Assembly (NCBI RefSeq): GCF_001421515.1
Contig: NZ_LMKM01000007.1
Coordinates: forward strand, 442,478-506,477
Direction of reading: 5' to 3'
DNA length: 64,000 bases
Source: Pedobacter sp. Leaf216
GTDB lineage: Bacteria; Bacteroidota; Bacteroidia; Sphingobacteriales; Sphingobacteriaceae
The position numbers and the translations under genes are program-made. Positions 54,807-63,721 of this stretch are shown piece after piece (the stretch's first letter is position 1; every line of letters starts with the position of its first letter). The notes under the pieces are model-generated. The model did no database searches and was not told where the DNA came from. It saw only the letters and a list, made by a program, of their open reading frames with translations.

Positions 54807-55633
54807 AGATAAGTTTTGTAAGCCTAATTATTCATATCATCGGTAATCTGTGTGCTTACAGACAACTTGTTAGAATTTCATAGAAATGGTTAGTGAGTAT
54901 ATACAGTTGCGTTCGCATTAAGATTCACGTATGCACGGGAATGACGCATGGGTATAGATAGAGACCATGGCGTTCTCACTAATTACCAAGTTCAAAGATT
55001 TCTCCATTCCGTTGCACTTCAGTCGAAATGACGGCCGACAACTAACAGTGCTTCAATGAAACCCGCGTTTATGCGATTGCCAATTTCGTATCATCCGTGG
55101 TCTGTGTGCTTACATACCACTTGTTACGATTTCAGAGTAAAGATAAGTAAGGACATATAAAATGGCGTTCGCATTAAGATTCCCGTATGCACGGGAATGA
55201 CGCATGGGGTATAGATAGAGGCCATGGCGTTCTCACTAATTACCAAGTTCAAAGATTTCTCCATTCCGTTGCACTCCAGTCGAAATGACGGCCGACAATT
55301 AACAGTGCTTCAATGAAACCCGTGTTTATGCGATTGCCAATTTCATATCGTCCGTGGTCTGTGTGCTTACATACCACTTGTTATAATTTCATAGAAATGG
55401 TCCGTGAGGACACGGACCATGGTATTTGATGCAGAAATCCGTGTTAATCAGTGTTCATCTGTGGTTAAAAATATTAACCTATTAATAGCGTCCGTGGTCT
55501 GTGTCCTCACAGACCACTTGCTACGATTTCATAGAAATGGTCCGTGAGGACACGGACCATAGCGTACAAACTAATTACCAAGTTCAAAGATTTCTCCATT
55601 CCGTTGCACTTCAGTCGAAATGACGGCCGACAA
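54807..55633. repeat. Intergenic palindrome and long tandem-repeat array
   Basis: Between convergent genes. A unit of about 257 bp starting at GCGTTCGCATTAAGATT (54909) is repeated at 55165; its latter part (ACTAATTACCAAGTTC.. to CGGCCGACAACTA) returns a third time near 55571-55636. Palindromes with arms like GTGGTCTGTG/CACAGACCAC lie at 55097-55120, 55354-55377 and 55494-55517, and a second type (ATGGTCCGTG/CACGGACCAT around AGGA) at 55397-55420 and 55537-55560. The first type is the palindrome of the 21.7-22.3 kb array. No coding sequence is seen. Confidence 0.8.
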
Positions 55634-57121
55634 CTACCCTACTTTCAAAATCCAAACTGATACGCTACCGGCATTACAATGAAACTCAGCCCAGCCGTTC
55701 TCATCAATGGTTACTTGCCCTTCTCTATAGCCTAGGGCATCAATAAATGTTTTTCCGGCAAAGTGTTTTCCAACCTCCATTGCCTTAAAGCCTTCTTCTC
55801 CGGTGCTTAACAATACCGCTACACCACTGTTTTCATGCTCTTCGTCGCCAGCGCGTGTCCAGCCTACGCAAATGCCATGATCAAAATAATCGCGTTGTTC
55901 ACCGTAGGCCAGTTCGGCACGAATTTTACTCATTGTTTCTACAGCCGGAATTGCCGCCAATTCAATATGCACATCTTCACCTTCATTGTTTTTATCATCA
56001 TAAATTCCACCATATAAATCAGGGAAGAATAAACAAGGAATCCCTTGCATACGCAATAAAATGATGGCATAAGCCAATGGCCTGAACCAAAATTCTACAT
56101 AAGATTCTAAGGCCTGTAAAGGTTGTGAATCGTGGTTATCGACGAAAGTTACCGCAAGATCTGGCTTGGTTTGAACCAGGGTGCCTTCAAAAATGGTGCG
56201 CATATCAAAAGATTCATCTTTGCTGGCCATAAAGAATTTGTGGTGCAATAGGGAATCAAATATCTGTGTACGACCGCCAGTTGCTTCAATATAGGCCAGC
56301 TGACCTTGAATATCGACTACATTCCAATCTTCGGCAACAATAAAAAACTCGCGGTTAAACTTATGGTTTAAATGGTCAATCCATTCTACAATAAAGTCTG
56401 AGCTAATGTGTTTAACGGCATCTAGCCTAAAGCCATCCACTTTTGTGGTTTCAACCACCCACTCGCCCCAATATTTCAATTCTTCAATTACAGCCCTATT
56501 GCGGTAATCGATATCATTAAACATTAAATAATCGTAATTGCCGAACTCTGTAGATGGAACATTCTCAAAACCTTCACCTAAATAGTTCTGAATAGAATAA
56601 ATTGCTGTTTCCTTTCTGTCTTCGGCCCAATCTACCCCGCTAAAACACATATGATCCCAGATAAATTCTGAATATTTGCCTTGCCTGCCGGGGAAAGTAA
56701 ATTTCGTCCATGCTTCTATTTCAAAAACATCACTTGTAAATTCATTTCTATTGTCAGGATTTACCGTTTTCACTTTAACTTTTTCCAGCTCATCGCCACC
56801 GGCTTTGTGGTTAAATACGGCATCGGCCAGGGCTGCTATTCCATTATCATGCAGGGCATTTATCGCTTTAAGATATTCTTCTTTGGAACCATGTTTGGTT
56901 ACAACACTACCTTTTTGATCAAACTCCCCCAAATCAAACAAATCGTAAACGGCATAACCTACATCATAGGCTGCATTGTTCGATTTGTAGGCTGGTGGCA
57001 ACCAAACGGATGTTACGCCAATTTCTTTTAAATGATTGGCTTCAGTAGCTACTTTTGTCCATAAATTTTGTTCCTCGTTATAGTACCAATGGAAAAATTG
57101 GATCAGGGTCTGGTTTTGCAT
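55634..57121 (-). CDS. GH13 alpha-amylase, cytoplasmic (AmyS-like)
   Basis: The ATG at 57121 gives MQNQTLIQFFHWYYNE, the usual start of GH13_5 cytoplasmic amylases; an upstream start would add 18 unlikely residues. No signal peptide. Of 495 residues, the four conserved regions are DAVFNH (about 100-105), GFRLDAVKH with nucleophile Asp234, AEDW with acid/base Glu264 and FVDNHD with Asp331. It hydrolyses alpha-1,4-glucans, probably internal storage glycogen or imported maltodextrin. It is unrelated to the pectin locus and stands alone after the repeat array. Confidence 0.94.
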   Translation of the reverse strand: MQNQTLIQFFHWYYNEEQNLWTKVATEANHLKEIGVTSVWLPPAYKSNNAAYDVGYAVYDLFDLGEFDQKGSVVTKHGSKEEYLKAINALHDNGIAALADAVFNHKAGGDELEKVKVKTVNPDNRNEFTSDVFEIEAWTKFTFPGRQGKYSEFIWDHMCFSGVDWAEDRKETAIYSIQNYLGEGFENVPSTEFGNYDYLMFNDIDYRNRAVIEELKYWGEWVVETTKVDGFRLDAVKHISSDFIVEWIDHLNHKFNREFFIVAEDWNVVDIQGQLAYIEATGGRTQIFDSLLHHKFFMASKDESFDMRTIFEGTLVQTKPDLAVTFVDNHDSQPLQALESYVEFWFRPLAYAIILLRMQGIPCLFFPDLYGGIYDDKNNEGEDVHIELAAIPAVETMSKIRAELAYGEQRDYFDHGICVGWTRAGDEEHENSGVAVLLSTGEEGFKAMEVGKHFAGKTFIDALGYREGQVTIDENGWAEFHCNAGSVSVWILKVG

Positions 57122-57375
57122 TAATTCGATTTTTTTGTAAGGATAACATGATAATTGTGGAATTGTTTTCGGCATTAACAGGCAACAATTCTGCGTGCGC
57201 TACGCCCCTGATGCTGCCGATACAGGCACCAAACGAGTTAATTTGGTGGTTAGCTGTTTAAACTGCGTGATGAATCTTCTACAAGTTTTTACACTAATTA
57301 AACAGATCAGTAAGAAAAATATCTTTTCAACCCATTGGCATCCATTTGCAATGCCATTTTAACACACAATTTATT

Positions 57376-57383
57376 TACTTTTG
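57376..57383 (+). promoter_or_regulatory. -7 box of the thioesterase gene
   Basis: TACTTTTG, perfect to TAnnTTTG, ends 7 bp before the ATG at 57391, implying a leader of only about three bases. No -33 TTTG at 19-21 bp (nearest at 27 bp). Confidence 0.55.
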
Positions 57384-57390
57384 CGCTTAA

Positions 57391-57912
57391 ATGAGCCTTA
57401 AAAAGAAATTTGCCAAAGAAAGCTTTACCATCATGAACGAGTTGGTATTGCCGAATGATACCAATACATTAAATAACCTGATGGGTGGGCGTTTACTGCA
57501 TTGGATGGATATTGCCGCAGCAATTTCGGCACAAAAACATTGCAACCGGATTGTGGTTACCGCCTCTGTTGATAATGTTTCTTTTAAACATCCAATAAAA
57601 CTGGGCGATGTAATAACCATTGAAGCCAAGGTAACCCGTGCATTTAATACTTCAGTAGAGGTACGTTTGGATGTTTGGGCAGAAAATATTCCTAGCGGTG
57701 CACGCCAAAAAAGTAACGAAGCATATTATACCTTTGTTGCTTTAGATCAGAGCGCGCGCACCATCCCTGTACCAGAATTAATACCCGAAACACCCGAAGA
57801 GGTAGATTTGTATGATGGTGCTTTACGCCGCAGGCAGTTGCGCCTGGTTTTAGGTGGAAAAATGAGCCCTGATGATGCAAGCGAACTTAAGGCACTTTTC
57901 TTTAAAGCATAA
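57391..57912 (+). CDS. Acyl-CoA thioesterase, hotdog fold
   Basis: 173 residues, cytoplasmic. The hotdog signature of the YciA/ACOT group is clear: GGRLLHWMDIAAAISAQKH (32-50) with the helix, VDNVSFKHPIKLGDVITIEAKV, and NEAYYTFVALD. Members hydrolyse acyl-CoA thioesters; chain-length preference cannot be read. A short C-terminal extension beyond about 130 carries RRRQLRL. A membrane antiporter gene follows on the same strand. Confidence 0.9.
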   Translation: MSLKKKFAKESFTIMNELVLPNDTNTLNNLMGGRLLHWMDIAAAISAQKHCNRIVVTASVDNVSFKHPIKLGDVITIEAKVTRAFNTSVEVRLDVWAENIPSGARQKSNEAYYTFVALDQSARTIPVPELIPETPEEVDLYDGALRRRQLRLVLGGKMSPDDASELKALFFKA

Positions 57913-57981
57913 TTTTTACATTAAATTTCTTTGCCCTTAGTTTGATTGTTTTATTTTAGCAGCTTACCTACGCTGAAAAAT

Positions 57982-59154
57982 ATGACAACTTATACCATTC
58001 TTATTATTTTAAGCGGATTAGTAATTTTCTCTTATCTGTTTGATTTAGTGGCGAGTAAAACTAAAATACCATCAGTTTTATTGCTGCTATTGTTGGGCAT
58101 TGGCTTACGTTTTTTAGTAGACTACCTTAAAATACAAACCTTTAATTTCCTTTCCATTTTACCAACGCTGGGTACGGTTGGCTTAATTTTAATCGTTTTT
58201 GAAGGCTCGCTCGAACTCAAATACGATCAACATAAAAATAAGATCATTAAAAGTGCATTTCTATCTGCCTTAACCATATTATTGGGTACCATTTCGGTAA
58301 TCACAATTATAATTTATCAAATTAGCCATCAAAACCTCTATACCTGTATTGCAAATGCCATTCCTTTTAGTGTAATCAGCTCTGCTATTGCCATACCTTC
58401 TGCCGCAGCTTTAAGTAATAAAGACAAAGAATTTGTGATTTATGAATCTTCGTTTTCTGATATTCTAGGGATCATTATCTTCAATTTCGCAATTACAAAC
58501 CACTCCATTACCACCTCGGCATTTATTGGGCTTGGGCTGAGTACATTTCTAATTCTGTTATTATCTGCCATTGCCTGTGTGGTACTGTTGTATATCATGG
58601 GGCGTTTGGTACACCATATTAAGTTCTTTTTAATTATTGCCATACTGATCCTTGTGTATGCCATCGGCCAATCGTATCACCTTTCTTCACTGGTTTTGAT
58701 CCTCAGTACAGGGCTTTTTCTCAACAATGCCGATACCATCCGGAATGTATGGTTCAGAAGTATATTTTTATATAAAAACTTAACTGCCGATTTATCGCAG
58801 CTTTATCAGTTATCGGCAGAGAGTGCCTTTATTTTACGCACCTTTTTCTTTGTTATTTTTGGTTTTACCATGAATATTAACGACCTGAACAATAAAATTG
58901 TGCTGGCCAACGGCTTTTTCATTCTGGCCTCTATATACACCATCAGGATTTTCTTTCTTAAGGTATTTAAAAAGGAAAGCCTTACCCCGATTTTATACAT
59001 TGCACCCCGCGGGCTGATCAGTATTTTACTCTATTTCAATTTACCGGCAAGTTTAAAAATACAGCAAGTGGGTACACCATTTTTGTTCCTTGTTGTACTC
59101 GGATCGAGCATTGTAATGACCTTAGGGATTACCTTGAGCACAAAAAAAGGTTGA
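57982..59154 (+). CDS. Cation/proton antiporter (CPA1-like)
   Basis: The ATG at 57982 is preferred to a TTG at 57946, since MTTYTILIILSGLVIFSYLFDLVA opens directly into the first helix. 390 residues with about 11-12 transmembrane segments, containing LGTVGLILIVFEGSLELKY and a central ESSFSDILGIIIFNFA, the position of the ion-binding acidic residues in Na+/H+ exchangers. No cytoplasmic TrkA-N or other regulatory domain follows. It probably exchanges Na+ or K+ for protons at the inner membrane. Confidence 0.85.
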   Translation: MTTYTILIILSGLVIFSYLFDLVASKTKIPSVLLLLLLGIGLRFLVDYLKIQTFNFLSILPTLGTVGLILIVFEGSLELKYDQHKNKIIKSAFLSALTILLGTISVITIIIYQISHQNLYTCIANAIPFSVISSAIAIPSAAALSNKDKEFVIYESSFSDILGIIIFNFAITNHSITTSAFIGLGLSTFLILLLSAIACVVLLYIMGRLVHHIKFFLIIAILILVYAIGQSYHLSSLVLILSTGLFLNNADTIRNVWFRSIFLYKNLTADLSQLYQLSAESAFILRTFFFVIFGFTMNINDLNNKIVLANGFFILASIYTIRIFFLKVFKKESLTPILYIAPRGLISILLYFNLPASLKIQQVGTPFLFLVVLGSSIVMTLGITLSTKKG

Positions 59155-59398
59155 TTTGTTGATTGATTTGGGCACTCAATTGTTTTTATTGAGCAACCCA
59201 ATCATAAGATCGTAGGTGAACGAAGCCACGCGGAATGGAGAGATCTTTAAAATATCTTATTGGAATTAAAAGCTTTCTGCACTGTGGTTTAAAGTCGGTT
59301 TTTTGCATCTGTCATCTCCACTCAAATGTCTTTTTTCGCGAAAGATGATCCTTCTAGATCCGGAAACGCGAGGTGATCGGCTAATGAAAATAAATCAC

Positions 59399-59962
59399 CT
59401 ATGGTTTAAATGTAGATGAAATATCTTTCATTCTGCGCAGCTCTGCCAAAACATTTGGGTTAGCCTGATAATAAATGGAATAGTAGCTGAGCTCGTTTAA
59501 TTGATTACCTGGATGCTGTTTGAAATTAAAGCGGGCGATATTGGGATTAATGGCATGAATGGGAAGTGCAAGGGTATTTACAAGTGCGTTAAACACTACC
59601 GAAATAATGGTTTTTGAAGCGTATCCTGCTAAATCTGGCTGTTCGTGCCCCCATTGATCTATCATTTTGCCCCGCGAATCGGTTTTGTATTCCGTTCCGG
59701 GTTCATCGCCAACCTTTAAAAAACTTGTGCCTTTATATCCTTTTTTAATGGTTCTGATCTGTACTGTTTTAATTTCTTTAATAGGGACATTTATATATTC
59801 GCCATCGTGGTTTAAAACAACATCAAGCGAATCTACTTTGTACAAAATCCCTTTATACTTGCCGTTTTGGGTTTTAAGAATGGCAATATGTGGTTTTATA
59901 ATTTGAGCCATTGCAAAATTGGCAAACAGGAAAAAGACGAAAGTAAAATAGAGCGTTTTCAT
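59399..59962 (-). CDS. Hypothetical exported protein (187 aa)
   Basis: Signal peptide about 1-19, then a small beta-rich segment (HIAILKTQNGKYKGILYKVDSLDVVLNHDGEYINVPIKEIKTVQIR) resembling an SH3-/LSm-like barrel as found in proteins that sense or present small ligands, and a helical C-terminus. The family is not recognised. It is a single gene on the minus strand. Confidence 0.65.
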   Translation of the reverse strand: MKTLYFTFVFFLFANFAMAQIIKPHIAILKTQNGKYKGILYKVDSLDVVLNHDGEYINVPIKEIKTVQIRTIKKGYKGTSFLKVGDEPGTEYKTDSRGKMIDQWGHEQPDLAGYASKTIISVVFNALVNTLALPIHAINPNIARFNFKQHPGNQLNELSYYSIYYQANPNVLAELRRMKDISSTFKP

Positions 59963-60245
59963 ATTGATGTTTTAAGGTGAATCAATATAGTAAGGTTTCT
60001 ACCGGATTACAAATTTTTTACTCACTGAATTAATCCAAAATGCTGATGATAATGACGTAGTCTAAATAATTTCATCACTCGAAATATAAGTAATCGCATT
60101 TCGACTACGCTATTATTACCAGCACCTGGTTGAGAGGGCTTCACCTCAACCAAAGTATTGCAAAATGTAAAGATTTATTTTATGAGACTCCCCAGGATAA
60201 GCACCTTAGTTAATCAACCCTGGATTTTAGATTATTGACTGGAAC

Positions 60246-60650
60246 CTAACTCCCCATTTCTAAAATCTTATCAAATTCTGCTGCCTTTAAAGGCATTACC
60301 GATAAACGGCCCTGGCGCACCAAAGAAATATCAGTTAAACTTGGCTCAGCTTTAATCTGCTCCAATGATACCGGATTTTTCAGACTCTCCACAGGTGATA
60401 AATCAACCACTACCCAATTTGCATCATCGGTGGTAGGATCCTGATAAAATTCTTTTACAACCTTTGCAATTCCAACAACGTTCTTGCCTTCGTTACTGTG
60501 GTAAAAAAGCACTAAATCGCCCTCTTTCATGGCTTTGAGGTTATTCCGGGCCTGATAGTTACGCACGCCATCCCAAAAGGTACGGCCATCCTGATTAAAT
60601 TTTTCCCAACTGTATTTAAAAGGCTCTGATTTTACTAACCAATGGTTCAT
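60246..60650 (-). CDS. EVE domain protein
   Basis: 134 residues forming a single EVE (PUA-like) domain: WLVKSEPFKYSWEKF at the start, WDGVRNYQARNNLKAMKEGDLVLFYHS, VGIAKVVKEFYQDP and a C-terminal RLSVMPLKAAEFDKI. EVE domains bind modified bases in DNA or RNA; free-standing bacterial copies are common and their target is unknown. No restriction-type neighbour is present, so a housekeeping RNA-related function is as likely as defence. Confidence 0.93.
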   Translation of the reverse strand: MNHWLVKSEPFKYSWEKFNQDGRTFWDGVRNYQARNNLKAMKEGDLVLFYHSNEGKNVVGIAKVVKEFYQDPTTDDANWVVVDLSPVESLKNPVSLEQIKAEPSLTDISLVRQGRLSVMPLKAAEFDKILEMGS

Positions 60651-60941
60651 CTGTGTTTCTTTATTTAAAAGCCCAAAACTAACAAAACGGAATGGATTAG
60701 AAAATAGGTTGGAGAATTTCGCACACGCGGGACACGTGCGCCAGCGAGTGGGAAGGATTCAAATTCAGCGTATCTTGTGTAATCGAAAATGCTGCGTTAC
60801 GCTTGTGTAAAATAAGGACGAATCATGTTGGTGTACAGCTGATGATTTAGCACATATTCTCAGTTCGCAGGCGGTGAGCAATATTATATTTTATTTCTAA
60901 ATACTATTTAAACCCATATCTTTAGCTTATAACTCCCTCAT

Positions 60942-61859
60942 ATGCCAAAGTATTTCATGTTTGCCTTTATCCTTTACATAGTGTTAAGTTCAAGATCAAT
61001 TTGTAATGCTCAAGAGCTTCTGCCGTTTCGCCAAGACTCTCTCTGGGGATTTCGTGATGAGGCTGGAGAAACTAAGATAGTTCCTCAATATAAATATATA
61101 ACAAAGTTTAGTGGCCAATATGCTATTGTTAGCGATGGTCGACTGCTTGGAGCAATTGATAAAGCCAATAGGTTAATTATTCCAATTCAACATGAGTATT
61201 TAGCCAGTTTGGGGACGGATGATTTCCTGTTTGGTGATAAATCAAAGTACTTCGGTGAGTATATAATGGGTGTAATCCATAAAGATAATTCAGTAATCAT
61301 TCCTAAAGCGTACAGCTACATCAGTAAAACCAATGGATTGTATGCAGTAACAAAGAATTTGGATAGCGTAATTAGTAAAACCTCCATGGGCGATCTACGT
61401 TCAGTCAAGAAGCTATACGGTCTGATTGATAATGATGGAAAGACTATAATCCCTTGTGAATATAGTTATTTGCTATGGGCCAATAATAAGCTTCTAGTCT
61501 TGACGAAAGATGATAAAAGTGGGCATCAAGCATTATTTAATAGAAAAGGCAAGCAACTCACTGGCTTCGAGTATAAAGTCTTTGGAGATTTCAAAGAAGG
61601 TGTTGCTAAAGCCAGAATAGGGAATAAATATGGTTTCATATACCCTAATGGAAAATTAGCTATTCCAGTTAAGTTCCAGTATTGCGAAGATTTTATTGGT
61701 GGTTATGCAATAATACAAGAAGGAGATAATTGGGGCGCTATAGATAAGCGTGGCAATATTGTTATCAAACCTAATACAGACTACAAATCTGTGGTTGAGC
61801 ACTTAAAAAATAAATATGGAAGAATGCAGGTGATTGAAAAACCTAAAGTTGACATATGA
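60942..61859 (+). CDS. WG-repeat protein, exported
   Basis: 305 residues, signal peptide about 1-23. Several WG-type repeats, each with a strand pair such as LWGFRDEAGETKIVPQYKYI, GLIDNDGKTIIPCEYSYL, YGFIYPNGKLAIPVKFQYCED and WGAIDKRGNIVIKP. Such proteins are abundant in Bacteroidota and other bacteria; no function is established. A -7-like box (TATCTTTA) lies at 60917-60924. The next gene on the same strand begins 172 bp later. Confidence 0.88.
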   Translation: MPKYFMFAFILYIVLSSRSICNAQELLPFRQDSLWGFRDEAGETKIVPQYKYITKFSGQYAIVSDGRLLGAIDKANRLIIPIQHEYLASLGTDDFLFGDKSKYFGEYIMGVIHKDNSVIIPKAYSYISKTNGLYAVTKNLDSVISKTSMGDLRSVKKLYGLIDNDGKTIIPCEYSYLLWANNKLLVLTKDDKSGHQALFNRKGKQLTGFEYKVFGDFKEGVAKARIGNKYGFIYPNGKLAIPVKFQYCEDFIGGYAIIQEGDNWGAIDKRGNIVIKPNTDYKSVVEHLKNKYGRMQVIEKPKVDI

Positions 61860-62031
61860 TTAGGTTTTACTAGTGTTCCCATTGCCTCGTGCTTATTACA
61901 TAAAACATAACGTTGCATGGTTCTGCGAACTTTACTGCAACGACCGTCGCTCCATACGCATGTCGGTACGCAAATTTCTTATTGCAAGTTCCTGTAGAAT
62001 GCGATATATTCGCTACACTAAAAAGAACAGT

Positions 62032-62583
62032 ATGCGCTCATCTAAATTTTTCTTTACTACAGTCTTTGCTTTCACAACAATGGTAGCTTTCAGTCAATCG
62101 CCTAAACGAGCCCTTAAGAAACTCGGTGCAGAGCCTGTTTACTTTATGGATAGCATTAATGTTGATAAAAGTGAGTTGATGAAGTGTGATCCGAGCAGTA
62201 TAGCACTTGTTACGGTTTTAAAAGGCAAAGAGGCAATAGATATAATTGGTGAGGATGGCAAGGACGGAGTTGTATATATAGAAACAATTTCATTCGCCAA
62301 ATCAAGATATTGGAGATACTTTCGCAGCAAATCAGCCGAATATAGTGCTTTAGTACCTGTCGCTGGTCAAGATACTACTATTCAGTACATACTAAATGGT
62401 AAAGTTCTGGATAAGAATTTCGAGGGAAATTTAGCTGTAATCGATGATAAGGTTTTTAAAGAGATCAAAGTATTAAGCAAAGAAGAACTTCAGAAACAAT
62501 ATAGTATCCAGAATAAAGAGGCAGGCGTTTCCATCAAATCTGAGGCACCAAAGGATCTTCATAACGGAAAGAAGAAGTTTTAA
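62032..62583 (+). CDS. Exported protein with isolated TonB-plug-like motif
   Basis: The ATG at 62032 gives a signal peptide (MRSSKFFFTTVFAFTTMVAFSQ); an in-frame start at 61873 would add 53 residues rich in Cys and Arg and is rejected. The 183-residue protein contains ALVTVLKGKEAIDIIGEDGK followed by DGVVYIET, which mirrors the conserved end of TonB-receptor plug domains, and later IQYILNGKVLDKNF. No barrel follows. Similar orphan plug-like proteins exist in Bacteroidota; no function is known. Confidence 0.65.
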   Translation: MRSSKFFFTTVFAFTTMVAFSQSPKRALKKLGAEPVYFMDSINVDKSELMKCDPSSIALVTVLKGKEAIDIIGEDGKDGVVYIETISFAKSRYWRYFRSKSAEYSALVPVAGQDTTIQYILNGKVLDKNFEGNLAVIDDKVFKEIKVLSKEELQKQYSIQNKEAGVSIKSEAPKDLHNGKKKF

Positions 62584-63127
62584 ATATCAGTTTACATTAG
62601 ATATTGAGTCACTATTATTCTGTAAATACCCCATATAACAAGGAATACACGTTTTTAGCAATAAATCTTCATCAGGGGGTTTTAGGTTTAGCATCGGGAA
62701 TAAAGTATGTTAGGCCAGTTAACAAAATGCCAAAGATGCGCCCCCCATTGAAACAATAATTTGTTTTGCAGCAACAAATTTAAAAAGACTCACTTCTGGC
62801 ACCTCTGCCCGTAGCCTTATAAAAGAGATAGTGATTGGCGCACAAAAAAATAGAGTATTCAGACTCTTTGTAATTATTACTATTAGTTTTATAAAATTTT
62901 ATAGCAAGCTGGAAAACCTTCATTTAGTGGGCTTGTTTGTGAGAGAATTACCAGTTGAATTGGAAGAATTGCCAAATTTGGAAAATATTTCTTTCGCGGT
63001 AGGCGATGTAGTTCTATGCCCCAAATCATAGAAGTTTTAAGGTCATGATAACACCTCACAGGTTTACTGTTGGCCTCGGCTATAATATCAAATGCCAAGT
63101 TTAAAAAACTAAAAGAAAATCTGTCAA
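62584..63127. other. Intergenic gap holding a gene remnant
   Basis: 544 bp with no intact gene. It contains the leucine-rich fragment at 62831-63031; the rest is unrecognised. Confidence 0.4.
62831..63031 (+). pseudogene. Fragment of a leucine-rich-repeat gene (probable remnant)
   Basis: A 66-codon frame (GTG start) whose C-terminal half reads LENLHLVGLFVRELP followed by VELEELPNLENISF, the spacing of bacterial leucine-rich repeats (LP..L..L.NL..I). There is no signal peptide or full repeat domain, and the first half is unlike LRR. It looks like the remains of a larger gene, though a short genuine gene is not excluded. Confidence 0.35.
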
Positions 63128-63175
63128 ATGTGGAAGTGTCTATCCATCCATAAAATTCTGAGTTTATTGAACTTT

Positions 63176-63721
63176 GACCCTAATCATTTGCCCTTTAACC
63201 CTAATCATTTGCCCTCCGACCCCAATCGTTTGACCTCCGACCCCAATCGTTTGCCCTCCGACCCCAATCGTTTGCCCTCTGACCCCAATCGTTTGACCTC
63301 CGACCCCAATCATTTGCCCTCCGACCCCAATCGTTTGACCTCCGACCCCAATCATTTGCCCTCCGACCCTAATCGTTTGACCTCTGACCCCAATCGTTTC
63401 ACCTCCGACCCCAATCGTTTGACCTCCGACCCCAATCGTTTGCCCTCCGACCCTAATCGTTTGCCCTCTGACCCCAATCGTTTGCCCTTCGACCCCAATC
63501 GTTTGCCCTTCGACCCCAATCGTTTGCCCTTTAACCCTAATCATTTGCCCTCCGACCCCAATCGTTTGCCCTCCGACCCCAATCGTTTGCCCTCCGACCC
63601 CAATCATTTGCCCTCCGACCCCAATCGTTTGCCCTCGGACCTAAATCGTTTGCCCTTTAACCCTAATCGTTTGCCCTCCGACCCCAATCGTTTGCCCTCC
63701 GACCTAAATTATTTGACCTTT
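63176..63721. repeat. 21-bp minisatellite, 26 units
   Basis: 26 contiguous units of exactly 21 bp, differing by point changes only (no indels). On the plus strand the frame reads DPNRLPS with variants (H for R, T for P, F for S, N for D, and two L for P); on the minus strand another frame reads GGQTIGV-type heptads. Both strands are therefore open across the array. The 16 codons before it and the three after it look random, with no signal peptide, so I regard it as a non-coding tandem repeat rather than a gene. Confidence 0.9.

Noticed and set aside
59175..59193. Hairpin CTCAAT/ATTGAG as a terminator of the antiporter gene
   Set aside because: The stem is six AT-rich pairs and no T-run follows directly; too weak to call.
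60246..60650. EVE protein as part of a defence system
   Set aside because: No restriction, nuclease or McrB-like gene is nearby; stand-alone EVE proteins are common housekeeping genes.
61873..62031. N-terminal extension of the plug-like protein
   Set aside because: The 53 residues are unlike any exported protein start, while a clean signal peptide begins at 62032.
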